Shown: piece after piece, positions 8,010 to 18,090 of the stretch
Position numbering within the stretch: the first letter of the stretch is position 1
How the letters are laid out: each line of letters opens with the position of its first letter
Notes under the pieces: model-generated
The model's database searches: none
Seen by the model: only the letters and a program-made list of their open reading frames with translations
Told to the model about the DNA's origin: nothing
Translations under genes and position numbers: made by a program
NCBI GenBank assembly: GCA_017507765.1
Contig: JAFWAG010000026.1
Span: 1-32,805, forward strand
Direction of reading: 5' to 3'
Length of the DNA: 32,805 nt
From: Alphaproteobacteria bacterium
GTDB lineage: Bacteria > Pseudomonadota > Alphaproteobacteria > CACZRW01

Positions 8010-8570
8010 TTGTCATCTGTACACTCAGTAAAGTTTGAACTTGCTTCCCGCTACGGCCTGGCACTTTTTGCGGTCGCAGAGGAAAGAAAAGAACTGGAAA
8101 AAGTTGGAAAAGAGCTACAGGCATTTTCCCTTATGCGGGACAGTAGTAAAGAGTTAAGCTTTATGCTTAATTGTCCTACGATACCCCGTTCCGAAAAAGT
8201 TTCCGCAATTATGGCAATCGCTGACAAAGCCGGATTTTCGAAAACTACCAAAGACTTTTTAGGTTTGGTAGCCGGAAACAACCGTTTATTTGCATTGCCG
8301 GATATGATAAAGGCTTTCTTAGGCCTTATCGAAGAAAAAGAGGGGCAGGTTACGGTTGAAGTAACTTCTGCTCTTGAATTAGCCAAGGAGCAGAAAGAAA
8401 AAATCTCCTCCGAACTCAGCTCCGCCTTGGGCAAGACAATCAGACTTCAGGTAAAGGAAGATGCTTCCTTGCTTGGCGGTATGATGGTCAAAGTAGGGTC
8501 GCTGCTTATTGACAGCTCTTTAAAGACCAAGGTTCAGCAACTTAAATTAGCAATGAAAGGTGCCCAATAA
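8010..8570 (+). CDS. atpH: ATP synthase F1 delta subunit
   Basis: Delta subunit of the F1F0 ATP synthase, which joins the F1 head to the peripheral stalk. The 186-residue length is typical. The C-terminal half holds the recognisable '[25 protein letters not shown]', '[26 protein letters not shown]' pattern. A GTG at 7998 would extend the frame by four codons. TTG 8010 is preferred because GGAG (8000-8003) lies 6 bases before it but overlaps the GTG; the product then begins [16 protein letters not shown]. It is the first gene of atpHAGDC, and its TAA overlaps the atpA ATG by one base, implying translational coupling. Confidence 0.95.
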   Translation: MSSVHSVKFELASRYGLALFAVAEERKELEKVGKELQAFSLMRDSSKELSFMLNCPTIPRSEKVSAIMAIADKAGFSKTTKDFLGLVAGNNRLFALPDMIKAFLGLIEEKEGQVTVEVTSALELAKEQKEKISSELSSALGKTIRLQVKEDASLLGGMMVKVGSLLIDSSLKTKVQQLKLAMKGAQ

Positions 8571-10111
8571 TGGATCTTCAGGCCACAGAAATATCATCTC
8601 TGTTAAAAGAACGGATAGAGGATTTTGAATCTCATTCCGATACGGTAGAGGTTGGTCAGGTTATTTCCGTAGGTGACGGTATTGCCCGTGTTTACGGAAT
8701 GGAGAAAGTCCAGTCCGGTGAAATGGTTACATTTCCGGACGGAACTCGGGGAATGGCGTTAAACTTGGAAGTTGACAATGTCGGCGTGGTTATTTTTGGT
8801 GATGACCGTGCTATCCGTGAAGGCGATATTGTTAAACGTACCGGTGAAATCGTTAGCGTTCCTGTTGGTAAAGAACTTCTTGGACGTATCGTTGACGCTT
8901 TGGGTAATCCGATTGACGGCAAAGGCCCTGTTAATGCGACCGAGACTCGCCGTGCTGAAACCAAGGCTCCCGGTATTATTACTCGTAAGAGCGTAAGCGA
9001 ACCGGTACAGACCGGTATTAAGTCCATTGACGCTTTGATACCTATCGGCCGCGGCCAAAGAGAGTTGTTAATCGGCGACCGTCAGACTGGTAAGACGGCG
9101 ATTATTTTGGATACGATTATCAACCAGAAGGTTTTGAACGAAAACGCAAAAGATGAAAAAGATAAGCTTTACTGTGTTTACGTTGCTATCGGTCAGAAGC
9201 GTTCCACCGTTGCCCAGGTTGTAAAGACTTTGGAAGAAAACGGCGCTCTTGATTATACTATTGTTGTTGCGGCGACGGCTTCCGAGCCTGCTCCGCTTCA
9301 GTACATTGCTCCGTATTCCGGTTGTGCAATGGGTGAATACTTCCGTGATAACGGAATGAACGCCATTATCTTCTATGACGATTTGTCGAAACAAGCCGTT
9401 GCTTATCGCCAGATGTCCTTGTTGCTCCGTCGTCCTCCCGGACGTGAAGCTTATCCTGGCGACGTTTTCTATTTGCATTCTCGTTTGCTTGAAAGAGCTG
9501 CGAAGTTAAGCGAAGAATACGGTCTTGGTTCTTTGACGGCTATTCCGGTTATTGAAACCCAAGCCGGCGACGTTTCCGCCTATATTCCGACGAACGTAAT
9601 TTCCATTACGGACGGTCAGATATTCTTGGAAACCAGCTTGTTCTATCAGGGTATTCGTCCGGCGGTTAACGTTGGTATTTCCGTAAGCCGTGTTGGTTCT
9701 GCCGCTCAGATTAAAGCGATGAAGCAGGTTGCAGGTTCTATTAAACTTGACCTTGCGCAGTATCGTGAAATGGCGGCGTTCTCGCAGTTCGCTTCTGACT
9801 TAGATGCGGCAACGCAAAAGCTTTTGGCTAAAGGCGCTCGTTTGACCGAACTCTTAAAGCAAAAGCAATACAACCCGCTTCCGGTTGAAGAAGAAGTTGT
9901 TTCTATTTTCTCCGGTGTTCGTGGCTACCTTGAAACCGTTGCGCAGAAAGACGTAACTCGGTTCGAGGCAGAAATGCTTGCCAAGATTAAAGAAGATGCT
10001 CCCGAGATTTTGGAAGCTATTCGTAAAGAGAAGAAGCTGTCAGAGGAAACCGAAGCAAAGCTTAAAGCTTTCTTGGAAAACTTTGTGCAAGCCTTTGAAA
10101 GTAATGCTTAA
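8570..10111 (+). CDS. atpA: ATP synthase F1 alpha subunit
   Basis: Non-catalytic nucleotide-binding subunit of the F1 hexamer. The 513 residues match the family length. The N-terminal beta barrel ('[12 protein letters not shown]') leads to the P-loop GDRQTGKT at 169-176, then '[13 protein letters not shown]', the '[34 protein letters not shown]' region and '[11 protein letters not shown]'. The '[13 protein letters not shown]' segment contains the arginine finger. The C-terminal helical domain is complete. The start overlaps the atpH stop. Confidence 0.98.
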   Translation: MDLQATEISSLLKERIEDFESHSDTVEVGQVISVGDGIARVYGMEKVQSGEMVTFPDGTRGMALNLEVDNVGVVIFGDDRAIREGDIVKRTGEIVSVPVGKELLGRIVDALGNPIDGKGPVNATETRRAETKAPGIITRKSVSEPVQTGIKSIDALIPIGRGQRELLIGDRQTGKTAIILDTIINQKVLNENAKDEKDKLYCVYVAIGQKRSTVAQVVKTLEENGALDYTIVVAATASEPAPLQYIAPYSGCAMGEYFRDNGMNAIIFYDDLSKQAVAYRQMSLLLRRPPGREAYPGDVFYLHSRLLERAAKLSEEYGLGSLTAIPVIETQAGDVSAYIPTNVISITDGQIFLETSLFYQGIRPAVNVGISVSRVGSAAQIKAMKQVAGSIKLDLAQYREMAAFSQFASDLDAATQKLLAKGARLTELLKQKQYNPLPVEEEVVSIFSGVRGYLETVAQKDVTRFEAEMLAKIKEDAPEILEAIRKEKKLSEETEAKLKAFLENFVQAFESNA

Positions 10112-10127
10112 GGTTAAAGGGTAAGGA

Positions 10128-11339
10128 ATGGCAAACCTAAAAGACCTTCGTGTTCGCATCAGTTCGGTTAAGTCGACTCGCAAGATAACCTCGGCGATGA
10201 AGATGGTTGCAGCCTCACGTTTGCGTCGGGCTCACGAAGCTTCCATTCGGTCCGAGACATATGCTCTGGCGATGAAGAAATGCTTGACCGGACTGGTAAA
10301 GAGCCTTAGTGAACGGCAGGAAGAATATTTTGTTTCCGGCCGGGGCGTTATTCGTCCGCCTAAGATGCTGGTCGGACACCAGCAGAACAATACGCATTTA
10401 ATTATTGCGATGACCTCTGACAAAGGCCTTTGCGGAGCGTTCAATATGAACATCTGTAAAAGAGTTGCCGGTATGGTCTTGGCTCTTGAAAAAGAGGGCA
10501 AGCAAGCAAAGATTATGTGCGTTGGCAAAAAGGGCTATGAACTTTTGCGCCGGGATTTTCAAGAAATCATCATTTCTAAGTTTGAAGGCATCGGCAAAAA
10601 AGAAGTTGCTTACAGCGAAGCCGAAGAAGTTGCATTTAAAGCAATATCTTTGTTCGAAGCCGGCGAAGTAGACTCTTGTACGGTCGTCTTTAACCACTTC
10701 AAGTCTGCTATTAGTCAGGAAGTTCAGGTTGAAAAGCTTTATCCGTTGGATAATTTCTTGGAACACAATCCTTGGAAAGGCTTAACCGATATGGACTTTT
10801 TAACTGCTTCGGAAACCGGAGCCGTTGACAAAGACGATTGGGAACTTGGCGATATTATGATTAAAGGTGAAGAAAGCGTCATGAATTTGGAAATTGACGA
10901 TACTTCTTCCCAGTATAAGGTCAAAGCCGAAGATACCCACTCTGGCAGAGGAGCCGGTTCATGGGCGCCTGCCGGTATTTCGACTCGTAAGAAAGAATCT
11001 CGCAAGATGTCTATTCCCGCAAACTTGGCGGGATTAAAGCCTCCAGCGGAAGATTTGGAAGCTTTAAAGGCTAAGTACGGACCATATCTGTATGATTTCG
11101 AGCCTTCTGACGTTTTTATTTTGGAAAGGATTATTCCTCGTTTCATCGTGGATACGATTTTCCGTACTTTAGTTGAATCGATTGCTTCGGAGAATGGAGC
11201 TCGCATGACTTCTATGGACAATGCGACTCGCAATGCTGGCGAAATGATAGATTCGTTGACGCTGTTATACAACCGCACCCGTCAAGGTCTTATTACCACC
11301 GAGTTGGTAGAGATTATTTCGGGCGCAGAATCAGTATAG
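10128..11339 (+). CDS. atpG: ATP synthase F1 gamma subunit with a large insertion
   Basis: Central rotor shaft of F1. Both family-defining ends are present: the N-terminal helix 'KSTRKITSAMKMVAASRLRRA' and the C-terminal helix 'ARMTSMDNATRNAGEMIDSL' with 'LVEIISGAE'. The product is 403 residues against about 290 in most bacteria. The excess lies at about residues 208-319, between the Rossmann-like domain (ending 'VEKLYPL') and 'YLYDFEPSDVF', where E. coli has only about 20 residues. The insert is polar and low in recognisable motifs, with acidic stretches, a Gly/Ser-rich segment and a Lys/Arg-rich 'TRKKESRKM'. The frame is uninterrupted and base usage resembles its neighbours, so a frameshift artefact is unlikely. 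It ends in TAG and sits 27 bases before atpD. Confidence 0.95.
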   Translation: MANLKDLRVRISSVKSTRKITSAMKMVAASRLRRAHEASIRSETYALAMKKCLTGLVKSLSERQEEYFVSGRGVIRPPKMLVGHQQNNTHLIIAMTSDKGLCGAFNMNICKRVAGMVLALEKEGKQAKIMCVGKKGYELLRRDFQEIIISKFEGIGKKEVAYSEAEEVAFKAISLFEAGEVDSCTVVFNHFKSAISQEVQVEKLYPLDNFLEHNPWKGLTDMDFLTASETGAVDKDDWELGDIMIKGEESVMNLEIDDTSSQYKVKAEDTHSGRGAGSWAPAGISTRKKESRKMSIPANLAGLKPPAEDLEALKAKYGPYLYDFEPSDVFILERIIPRFIVDTIFRTLVESIASENGARMTSMDNATRNAGEMIDSLTLLYNRTRQGLITTELVEIISGAESV

Positions 11340-11354
11340 TTTTATAAAGAGTAG

Positions 11355-12797
<1,443 letters not shown>

Positions 12798-12818
12798 GAT
12801 AAAGATAGGTGAATCCGT

Positions 12819-13229
12819 ATGAGTGATAAAATAACCATAAGGCTGATTACTCCCGAGAAGCAATTGTTTACCAAGGAGATAGATTCTGCGGTTCTTCCGG
12901 GGCATAAGGGAGCTTTTTCGGTTCTGCCGAAAAGGGCGCCGTTAGTTGCTCAGTTAGTTCCGGGGATTTTACTTATGCGTACCGGCAGTGGTGAAGAAGG
13001 TTATTTTATTACCAGCGGTATCGCCGAAGTAAGCGACAATAACTGTAACGTCTTGGTTGAAACTGCGATTGCCAAGGATAAGGTAAATCAAGAAGCCTTA
13101 GCCACTAAGTTGCAGGAATTAAAAGACGCAGCGGCCCAGCAAGAAGCCGGTTTAATCAGTCTGGAACTTGAAGATCATATCGCATTTATTGAAATGATAC
13201 TTGCTGAAGTTGCCAAAGACAAAGATTAA
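12819..13229 (+). CDS. atpC: ATP synthase F1 epsilon subunit
   Basis: Epsilon couples gamma rotation to the c-ring and inhibits ATP hydrolysis. The 136 residues include the N-terminal beta sandwich ('ITPEKQLFTKEIDSAVLPGHKGAFSVLPKRAPLVAQL') and 'YFITSGIAEVSDNNCNVLVETA', followed by a short helical C-terminus. It is the last gene of atpHAGDC, 21 bases after atpD, with a strong terminator directly downstream. Confidence 0.96.
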   Translation: MSDKITIRLITPEKQLFTKEIDSAVLPGHKGAFSVLPKRAPLVAQLVPGILLMRTGSGEEGYFITSGIAEVSDNNCNVLVETAIAKDKVNQEALATKLQELKDAAAQQEAGLISLELEDHIAFIEMILAEVAKDKD

Positions 13230-13249
13230 GCGTTTATATAAAAGACCAT

Positions 13250-13280
13250 AAAAAAGGGAGCCTTTACGGTTCCCTTTTTT
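13250..13280 (+). terminator. Rho-independent terminator of the atp operon
   Basis: AAAAAAGGGAGCC (13250-13262) pairs with GGTTCCCTTTTTT (13268-13280) over 13 bp with one G-U pair and a 5-base loop. The 3' arm ends in six T. It lies 20 bases after the atpC stop. Confidence 0.92.
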
Positions 13281-13337
13281 GTTAACTAAGCTGTTTTTAG
13301 TAGTAAGGAATATCGAAAAAAGTTTTTAAAAGGCTTA

Positions 13338-13375
13338 CCCGTTCCTTTAAGTTATGCAGTTCTTAAAAGAACGGG
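13338..13375 (-). terminator. Terminator of the 1512-residue gene
   Basis: On the minus strand a 14-bp stem (13362-13375 with 13338-13351, one wobble pair) encloses a 10-base loop. A T-rich run follows (minus-strand CTTTTAAAAACTTTTTT). It lies about 14 bases past the stop codon at 13390 and faces the atp terminator. Confidence 0.8.
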
Positions 13376-13389
13376 CTTGCCGTATAAGC

Positions 13390-16300
13390 TTAGTCTTTTT
13401 GATTACCCTTCAAGCTTTTTAATAAATCCGCAGCGGAAGGAGAAAGTGGCTTAAAGTTTCCGGAACGATTAGCGGCTTTCTTTTCCTCTTTCGTTGCGAT
13501 TGTAATTCTTCCGGGTTGAGCGTCTGCACTATGTACAGCGTTTAAAGCTCCGCTTGCACCGGAATTAACGTCAAACTTGTCAAGAGTACCGATTTTCTTC
13601 AACGCTTCCTGTAAAATCATGGTCTTATCCATTTCACCGGTTGCGTTATTGATAACGTTATCGACCTCGGCTTTGTACACTTCCATATAAAGCTTAAGGT
13701 TTTCCAACTTCTCGGCACGTTCTGCGTCAGAAAGGGTTTTGTCGGCAACGATATTATCGTACAGAATGGTATTAACACCGGAGAGCCAAGAATATTTGTT
13801 TTTCAAAGCTCTGGTTTTACCTTCTTTATCAGACAAGTCATAAACCGTATTTTCTGTGGCTTTAACCGTATGGGAAGTTTCCTGTATAGCCTCAACAATC
13901 ACCGCATCATCCTGATTTTTGATTTCAGGATTAACGCTAGCTACCGGAGAGATAATAACAGGTTCAGCCTCCGGAACGTCTGTGCCGACCGGAATTACCG
14001 TACTTTGTACGCCTCTCAAGGCAGCGATTTTAGCCGCTGTATCTTCCGCTTCCGGAGCAGGTTTCTGTGCCGGCTTATCAGCTACAGTTTCCGTTTTGCC
14101 GGAAGGCTTTTCGGCTTTATTGGCAGCGGCTTTCTTTACCTGTTCTTCGTATTCGGCAATCGCCTTATTCAAAGCCTTGATTTCGTCCTTAGAACCGTTA
14201 ACGGTGAAAGGAATCTTGACTGAATCTGCTTCTTCAACAAAGCGGACAAAGTCAGGGATATTTTTCATCGCCGCTTTGGTAGAGATGTAGAAAGGAGTAA
14301 CTTTTCCGTCAATGGTATTGCGGACAAGTTCCTTTGTCTGCCGTTTATTCGGAATGTAGTCAATCGTCTGACTGGCCTTTTTAGCTTCTTCCGGATTTAC
14401 TTCCGGCTTTTTCGGCTGATACAGATAAGTCATGACATCTATTTTCGGACTTACGATACCGGCAGGTATCATATCTGTTTTATCAGCGGCATTAACTTCT
14501 CCGTTCTTCAGCATTTCTGCCATTTCAGGATTGATGCTTGCCGCCGGAGCGATAACGACTGGTTCAGCATTGATGTCGGCAGGTTTTACTTCGGTTTGCC
14601 GTTTCATAAACGCCGCAACTTTAGCTTCGGTCTCTTCGGACATAGAGGTTGTAGGCTCTACAGCTCCAATCTTTTGAGCCGGCTTACCTTTTTTGCCTTC
14701 CGTTTCGTTCTCGTCCTTTTTCTGAGTTTGTGCCTGAGCCTGAGCCCGTTTTGCGGCTTCTTCCTCTTTGTATTTAGCAATCGCTTCGTTCAAAGCTTTG
14801 GTATCGCCAAAGACAGAGAAAGGAACCTTCATCGAAGAAGCATCTTCTTCAAAGCGGACGAACTCTGCAATATTGCTCATCGCTGCTTCGGCAGAGATAT
14901 AGAAAGGAGCAATTTTGCCGGCAACGGTATCCTGAACAAGCTTTCTGGTCTGCCGTTCATTGGGAACATAGTCCAAGACCTTAGGACCTGGCTTACTACC
15001 GGTTTCTTCTTGCGTCTTTTGTGCTTCTTCTTCCCGTCTTTTTGCAAACAGTTCAGCTTTTTGCTTTTGAACATTTGCTTTTTCATCAACCAAAGCCTGT
15101 TCTTTTTCCGGACTTACGGAACCAAGAGAACTTTCTCTTGCCTGAACTTTTTTGTTGATAAGCAGTTTAAAGGCAGCAAAAGCGTCTTCAAAATCTTTTC
15201 CGCTGTCTCGATTAGCTTCGACATAGTCATAGAAAGCCTTTTGCGCTTCATCACGCTCTTTTTCCGCTTTTGCCAACTCTTCGGCATCGACTTCGCTTTC
15301 TATTGCCGCAGATTGTAATACGGCAAAAGCCACCGCCTTTTCGGCATAATCTATGGAAAGGTCATCATGTTGACGATAAATATCAAACAAATCATTCAAT
15401 TCTTTTTCCAAAGTCTTGAATTCATCGGCGTTTTCTATTTCAGAGATAGATATATCGACTCTTTCTATATCATCAATAATGCTTTCAGTTTCTTGTTCAA
15501 TTCGGTTGTTAAAGTTTGTAAACAAGAGATTTTCTTCAGCATCTTTGGCGGCAAGAGTTGCTATCTTATCAGCCTCAATAGCTTTTTCCCGCAAAGCTCT
15601 TTCAGCGGCGATTTCTTCTGCCGTTTGAGCTTTTTCAATTTCTTCTGCTTTTGTATCAACTAACTGTTTGAAGGATACAAATGCTTGCTCAAACGCTTTG
15701 CCGTGGTCACGATTGTCTTCAATAAAAGCATAGAAATTGCTTTGAGCTTCATAGAACTCTTTTTCCGCCTTTGCCAATTCTTCGGCATCAGCTTCGTTAG
15801 TTATCGCCAAACCAAGCAAACCTGCATAAGCTGTCGCTTTTTCTGCATAGGAATTGGAGAGAGTATCGTGAAGTTCAAAAATAATATCTTGTTCTGCTAC
15901 GGCTTTTTCAAAGTTTTTATATTCTTCCGAGTTTTCTATTTCCTCTTTGGAGATATTCAAGGTTTGAATTGTTTCACCAAGCGCAAGAAGTTCTTCTTTG
16001 ATTGCATATTCCCAAGTTTCGCCCAAGTTATTTTCCTTGGCGTCTTTAGTTGCAATTTCCGCAATGCTTAAGATATCGGCATATTTTTCGCGCGAAGCTT
16101 TTTCTGCCGCATTTTGTTCGGCTTTTTTCTGAGCAGCCAATAACTTAGCGGCTTCATCGTCCATCTTCTTTTCAAGATTTTCAAGTCTGATAAGAGCGGA
16201 TTTAATTTCGGCAAGTTCATCATCATTAGCCGGAAGCTGACTTTCCAAGTCCATGATAGCGGCGTCTAAATCATTCAAATCGTCGGCCAGCTCTCTTTCC

Positions 16301-17928
16301 GCTTGAGTGTTCAGCGGATTAACCCAGTTTTCGGATTCCCGCAAAGCTTTCTGGATTTCTTCGGCATCTACGGAAGGAGTTTCCTCCTCAAACTCAGCCG
16401 GTTCCAAATCTTGCGGAGCCAAGTCATCAGGACCCAAAACATCTTCAAGGTCTTCAATTTCTTCCCAATGTTTTATGGCAAAATCGCTCCAATCTTCCCA
16501 GGCTTTATCTAAAGCTTCTTCGGCTTTGGCGATATCTTCCGGCTTTACGGTGTTGGTTCCGTTCTTTAAGTCTTCCACAAGCCGTTCTTTAAGTGTAGCT
16601 ACATTTTCAGCCCGAGCCGCAATGATTTCTACCAACATATCATTGTCATCACGCAGGTATTCTTGGCTAAGGAACAACTTATGTGCCTGTACATCAAGAC
16701 CTGCATCGGCAAAGGCCTGCGTAGTTTCATTGTCCAAAGCAACCAAAGGATCCAGAAGTTTGGTATTGGCGGCTTCTTGGGCCATATCAGCAATCTTTCT
16801 TGCTTCCAAAGCTTCTTCTTCGGCTTTCTGCAAAGCGGCTTTTTGAGCTTCGTCTTCGGCAGTGTTTTCTCCCGACCGGCGGCTTTTTTCTTCTTGAATA
16901 AAGGCACGGTATGCATCAAGCTTTCTGTTGAATTCATCGGTGTAAACCTGACTGCGCATTTCCGGAGCCATTTTTATCTTCATGGAAATGCCGTCCAGTT
17001 CCAGAGCCGCTGCTGCCATAAGCCAATCTTGAATAGCTTCTGCGCTCATATCAAAGAGGTTAACAGTAGTAACCTTGTCTTCGTCATGGAACTTTTTCAA
17101 GCAAGTCAGAGCCGTATTTATTCCTTTCGGGTCATAGTTGAAACGAGCATCTGTTCCATGGTCGATAAGGAATTGACCGTCTTCTGCGCCTTCAAAGAAT
17201 ACTTGAGTGCGTCCGCCGGCAATATCCGGAGACGGGTCAATACGGGCTATTTTTGTCGGTTGAACGGTTGCATCAAAGGAAAAGGGATAAGCACGGGTTA
17301 TGCCTTTGCTTTCTTCGATTTCCCAAGCACGGATAAAGTGCGCCCAAGTTCCTTCCTGCATACGGTTTTTATATCTTTCGTCTTCTTCCTCTGCGACATA
17401 AACCCGTCTGGTGGCCTTCATTTCATCGGCAAATTCAGAATTGAAGACGTCTTCTACTAAATAATTTTCCATTTCATAAGAAGTGGAATATTTTGCATTC
17501 ATCTCTTCCAAAGCAATATTTGCCGCGGCGTAGATAGAAATACGATGATTGTTTTCATCTAAATCCACCAAAGTATAATACGGAGCAAAATCAAAATCCG
17601 GATTGGCATATACCTCTGCTAAGGTATCCAAAAACTTTTCTCGGTCTTCTTCACTGACAAAATTAAGGGCAGTGTCAGTTAAACGCTGGATAAGTTCCTG
17701 TTTTTCTTCGTCAGAAGTGTAATCATAGAAATACCCTGTCAAAAGCTGTGCTTCACATTCATTTTCCGCCATTTCTTCATTGGCATTATCCGGCAATACA
17801 TAGGAAGCATATACCGCAGCTAACATGGCTTCTTTAATCCTGTAATCGTCAGGATTTAAACCCATTTTCAACAAAGCGTGTTCTTTAAAATTAAACCAAG
17901 AATAAACATTCTGCTTCATTTCTGACAT
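13390..17928 (-). CDS. Giant acidic repeat protein of unknown function (1512 residues)
   Basis: No family is recognised with confidence. There is no signal peptide or membrane segment, so it is probably cytoplasmic. Residues 1-330 look globular; 238-325 form a segment that resembles residues 602-694 of the next gene's product. About 330-600 and 600-980 are Glu/Ala/Lys-rich and probably helical or coiled coil. Two internal duplications stand out: 607-773 with 774-934 (shared 'DAEELAKAEKE'), and 984-1138 with 1188-1339 (shared 'DYVPNERQT / DYIPNKRQT' and 'PFYIS'). Ala/Pro/Lys-rich linkers separate the latter. The C-terminus ends 'SAADLLKSLKGNQKD'. ATG 17928 has AAGGGA 7 bases upstream. It follows the 1263-residue gene after 162 bases on the same strand and has its own terminator. 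The uninterrupted 4.5-kb frame argues that it is functional. Confidence 0.9.
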   Translation of the reverse strand: MSEMKQNVYSWFNFKEHALLKMGLNPDDYRIKEAMLAAVYASYVLPDNANEEMAENECEAQLLTGYFYDYTSDEEKQELIQRLTDTALNFVSEEDREKFLDTLAEVYANPDFDFAPYYTLVDLDENNHRISIYAAANIALEEMNAKYSTSYEMENYLVEDVFNSEFADEMKATRRVYVAEEEDERYKNRMQEGTWAHFIRAWEIEESKGITRAYPFSFDATVQPTKIARIDPSPDIAGGRTQVFFEGAEDGQFLIDHGTDARFNYDPKGINTALTCLKKFHDEDKVTTVNLFDMSAEAIQDWLMAAAALELDGISMKIKMAPEMRSQVYTDEFNRKLDAYRAFIQEEKSRRSGENTAEDEAQKAALQKAEEEALEARKIADMAQEAANTKLLDPLVALDNETTQAFADAGLDVQAHKLFLSQEYLRDDNDMLVEIIAARAENVATLKERLVEDLKNGTNTVKPEDIAKAEEALDKAWEDWSDFAIKHWEEIEDLEDVLGPDDLAPQDLEPAEFEEETPSVDAEEIQKALRESENWVNPLNTQAERELADDLNDLDAAIMDLESQLPANDDELAEIKSALIRLENLEKKMDDEAAKLLAAQKKAEQNAAEKASREKYADILSIAEIATKDAKENNLGETWEYAIKEELLALGETIQTLNISKEEIENSEEYKNFEKAVAEQDIIFELHDTLSNSYAEKATAYAGLLGLAITNEADAEELAKAEKEFYEAQSNFYAFIEDNRDHGKAFEQAFVSFKQLVDTKAEEIEKAQTAEEIAAERALREKAIEADKIATLAAKDAEENLLFTNFNNRIEQETESIIDDIERVDISISEIENADEFKTLEKELNDLFDIYRQHDDLSIDYAEKAVAFAVLQSAAIESEVDAEELAKAEKERDEAQKAFYDYVEANRDSGKDFEDAFAAFKLLINKKVQARESSLGSVSPEKEQALVDEKANVQKQKAELFAKRREEEAQKTQEETGSKPGPKVLDYVPNERQTRKLVQDTVAGKIAPFYISAEAAMSNIAEFVRFEEDASSMKVPFSVFGDTKALNEAIAKYKEEEAAKRAQAQAQTQKKDENETEGKKGKPAQKIGAVEPTTSMSEETEAKVAAFMKRQTEVKPADINAEPVVIAPAASINPEMAEMLKNGEVNAADKTDMIPAGIVSPKIDVMTYLYQPKKPEVNPEEAKKASQTIDYIPNKRQTKELVRNTIDGKVTPFYISTKAAMKNIPDFVRFVEEADSVKIPFTVNGSKDEIKALNKAIAEYEEQVKKAAANKAEKPSGKTETVADKPAQKPAPEAEDTAAKIAALRGVQSTVIPVGTDVPEAEPVIISPVASVNPEIKNQDDAVIVEAIQETSHTVKATENTVYDLSDKEGKTRALKNKYSWLSGVNTILYDNIVADKTLSDAERAEKLENLKLYMEVYKAEVDNVINNATGEMDKTMILQEALKKIGTLDKFDVNSGASGALNAVHSADAQPGRITIATKEEKKAANRSGNFKPLSPSAADLLKSLKGNQKD
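13912..14979 (-). repeat. Internal tandem duplication 2 of the giant protein (two units)
   Basis: Unit 1 (14514-14979, residues about 984-1138) and unit 2 (13912-14367, residues about 1188-1339) align throughout, 204 residues apart. Matching pairs include VPNERQTRKLV / IPNKRQTKELV, PFYISAEAAM / PFYISTKAAM, EFVRFEEDA / DFVRFVEEA and ASINPEM / ASVNPEI. DNA similarity is still visible, so the duplication is not ancient or is under shared constraint. Confidence 0.85.
15127..16110 (-). repeat. Internal tandem duplication 1 of the giant protein (two units)
   Basis: Unit 1 (15610-16110, residues 607-773) and unit 2 (about 15127-15609, residues 774-934) are direct neighbours with a 167-residue period. 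Both start AAE(K/R)A.REK and share ATKDAKEN / AAKDAEEN, 'YAEKA', 'EADAEELAKAEKE / EVDAEELAKAEKE' and 'ANRDSGKDFE / DNRDHGKAFE'. The units are predicted to be helical. Confidence 0.85.
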
Positions 17929-18003
17929 TTTATAGTCCCTTCATCAGTAGGCATTTTAACGAGAAAAACTAACCTTCCCGCATATTTTGAAAAATAATAG
18001 CAC

Positions 18004-18053
18004 AAAAAATTGCCAAAAACAATAACCCATTTATCCAAAAGCGGCAATTTTTT
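18004..18053 (-). terminator. Terminator-like hairpin after the 1263-residue gene
   Basis: AAAAAATTGCC (18004-18014) and GGCAATTTTTT (18043-18053) pair perfectly over 11 bp around a 28-base loop. On the minus strand the 3' arm ends in six T. The long loop makes efficiency uncertain, so read-through into the 1512-residue gene is possible. Confidence 0.6.
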
Positions 18054-18090
18054 ATATTTTGTGTTTAAAAGTCCAAGCTTTCTCCCATTT

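Noticed and set aside
16663-17460. Plus-strand 265-codon ORF inside the 1512-residue gene (also 14596-15318)
   Set aside because: Antisense shadows of a Glu/Ala/Lys-rich frame, Phe/Ser/Cys-rich and without ribosome sites.
17997-18014. Sigma54 promoter upstream of the giant genes
   Set aside because: The GG and GC elements are 11 bases apart in both copies, whereas sigma54 needs 10. The sequence is also part of terminator hairpins.
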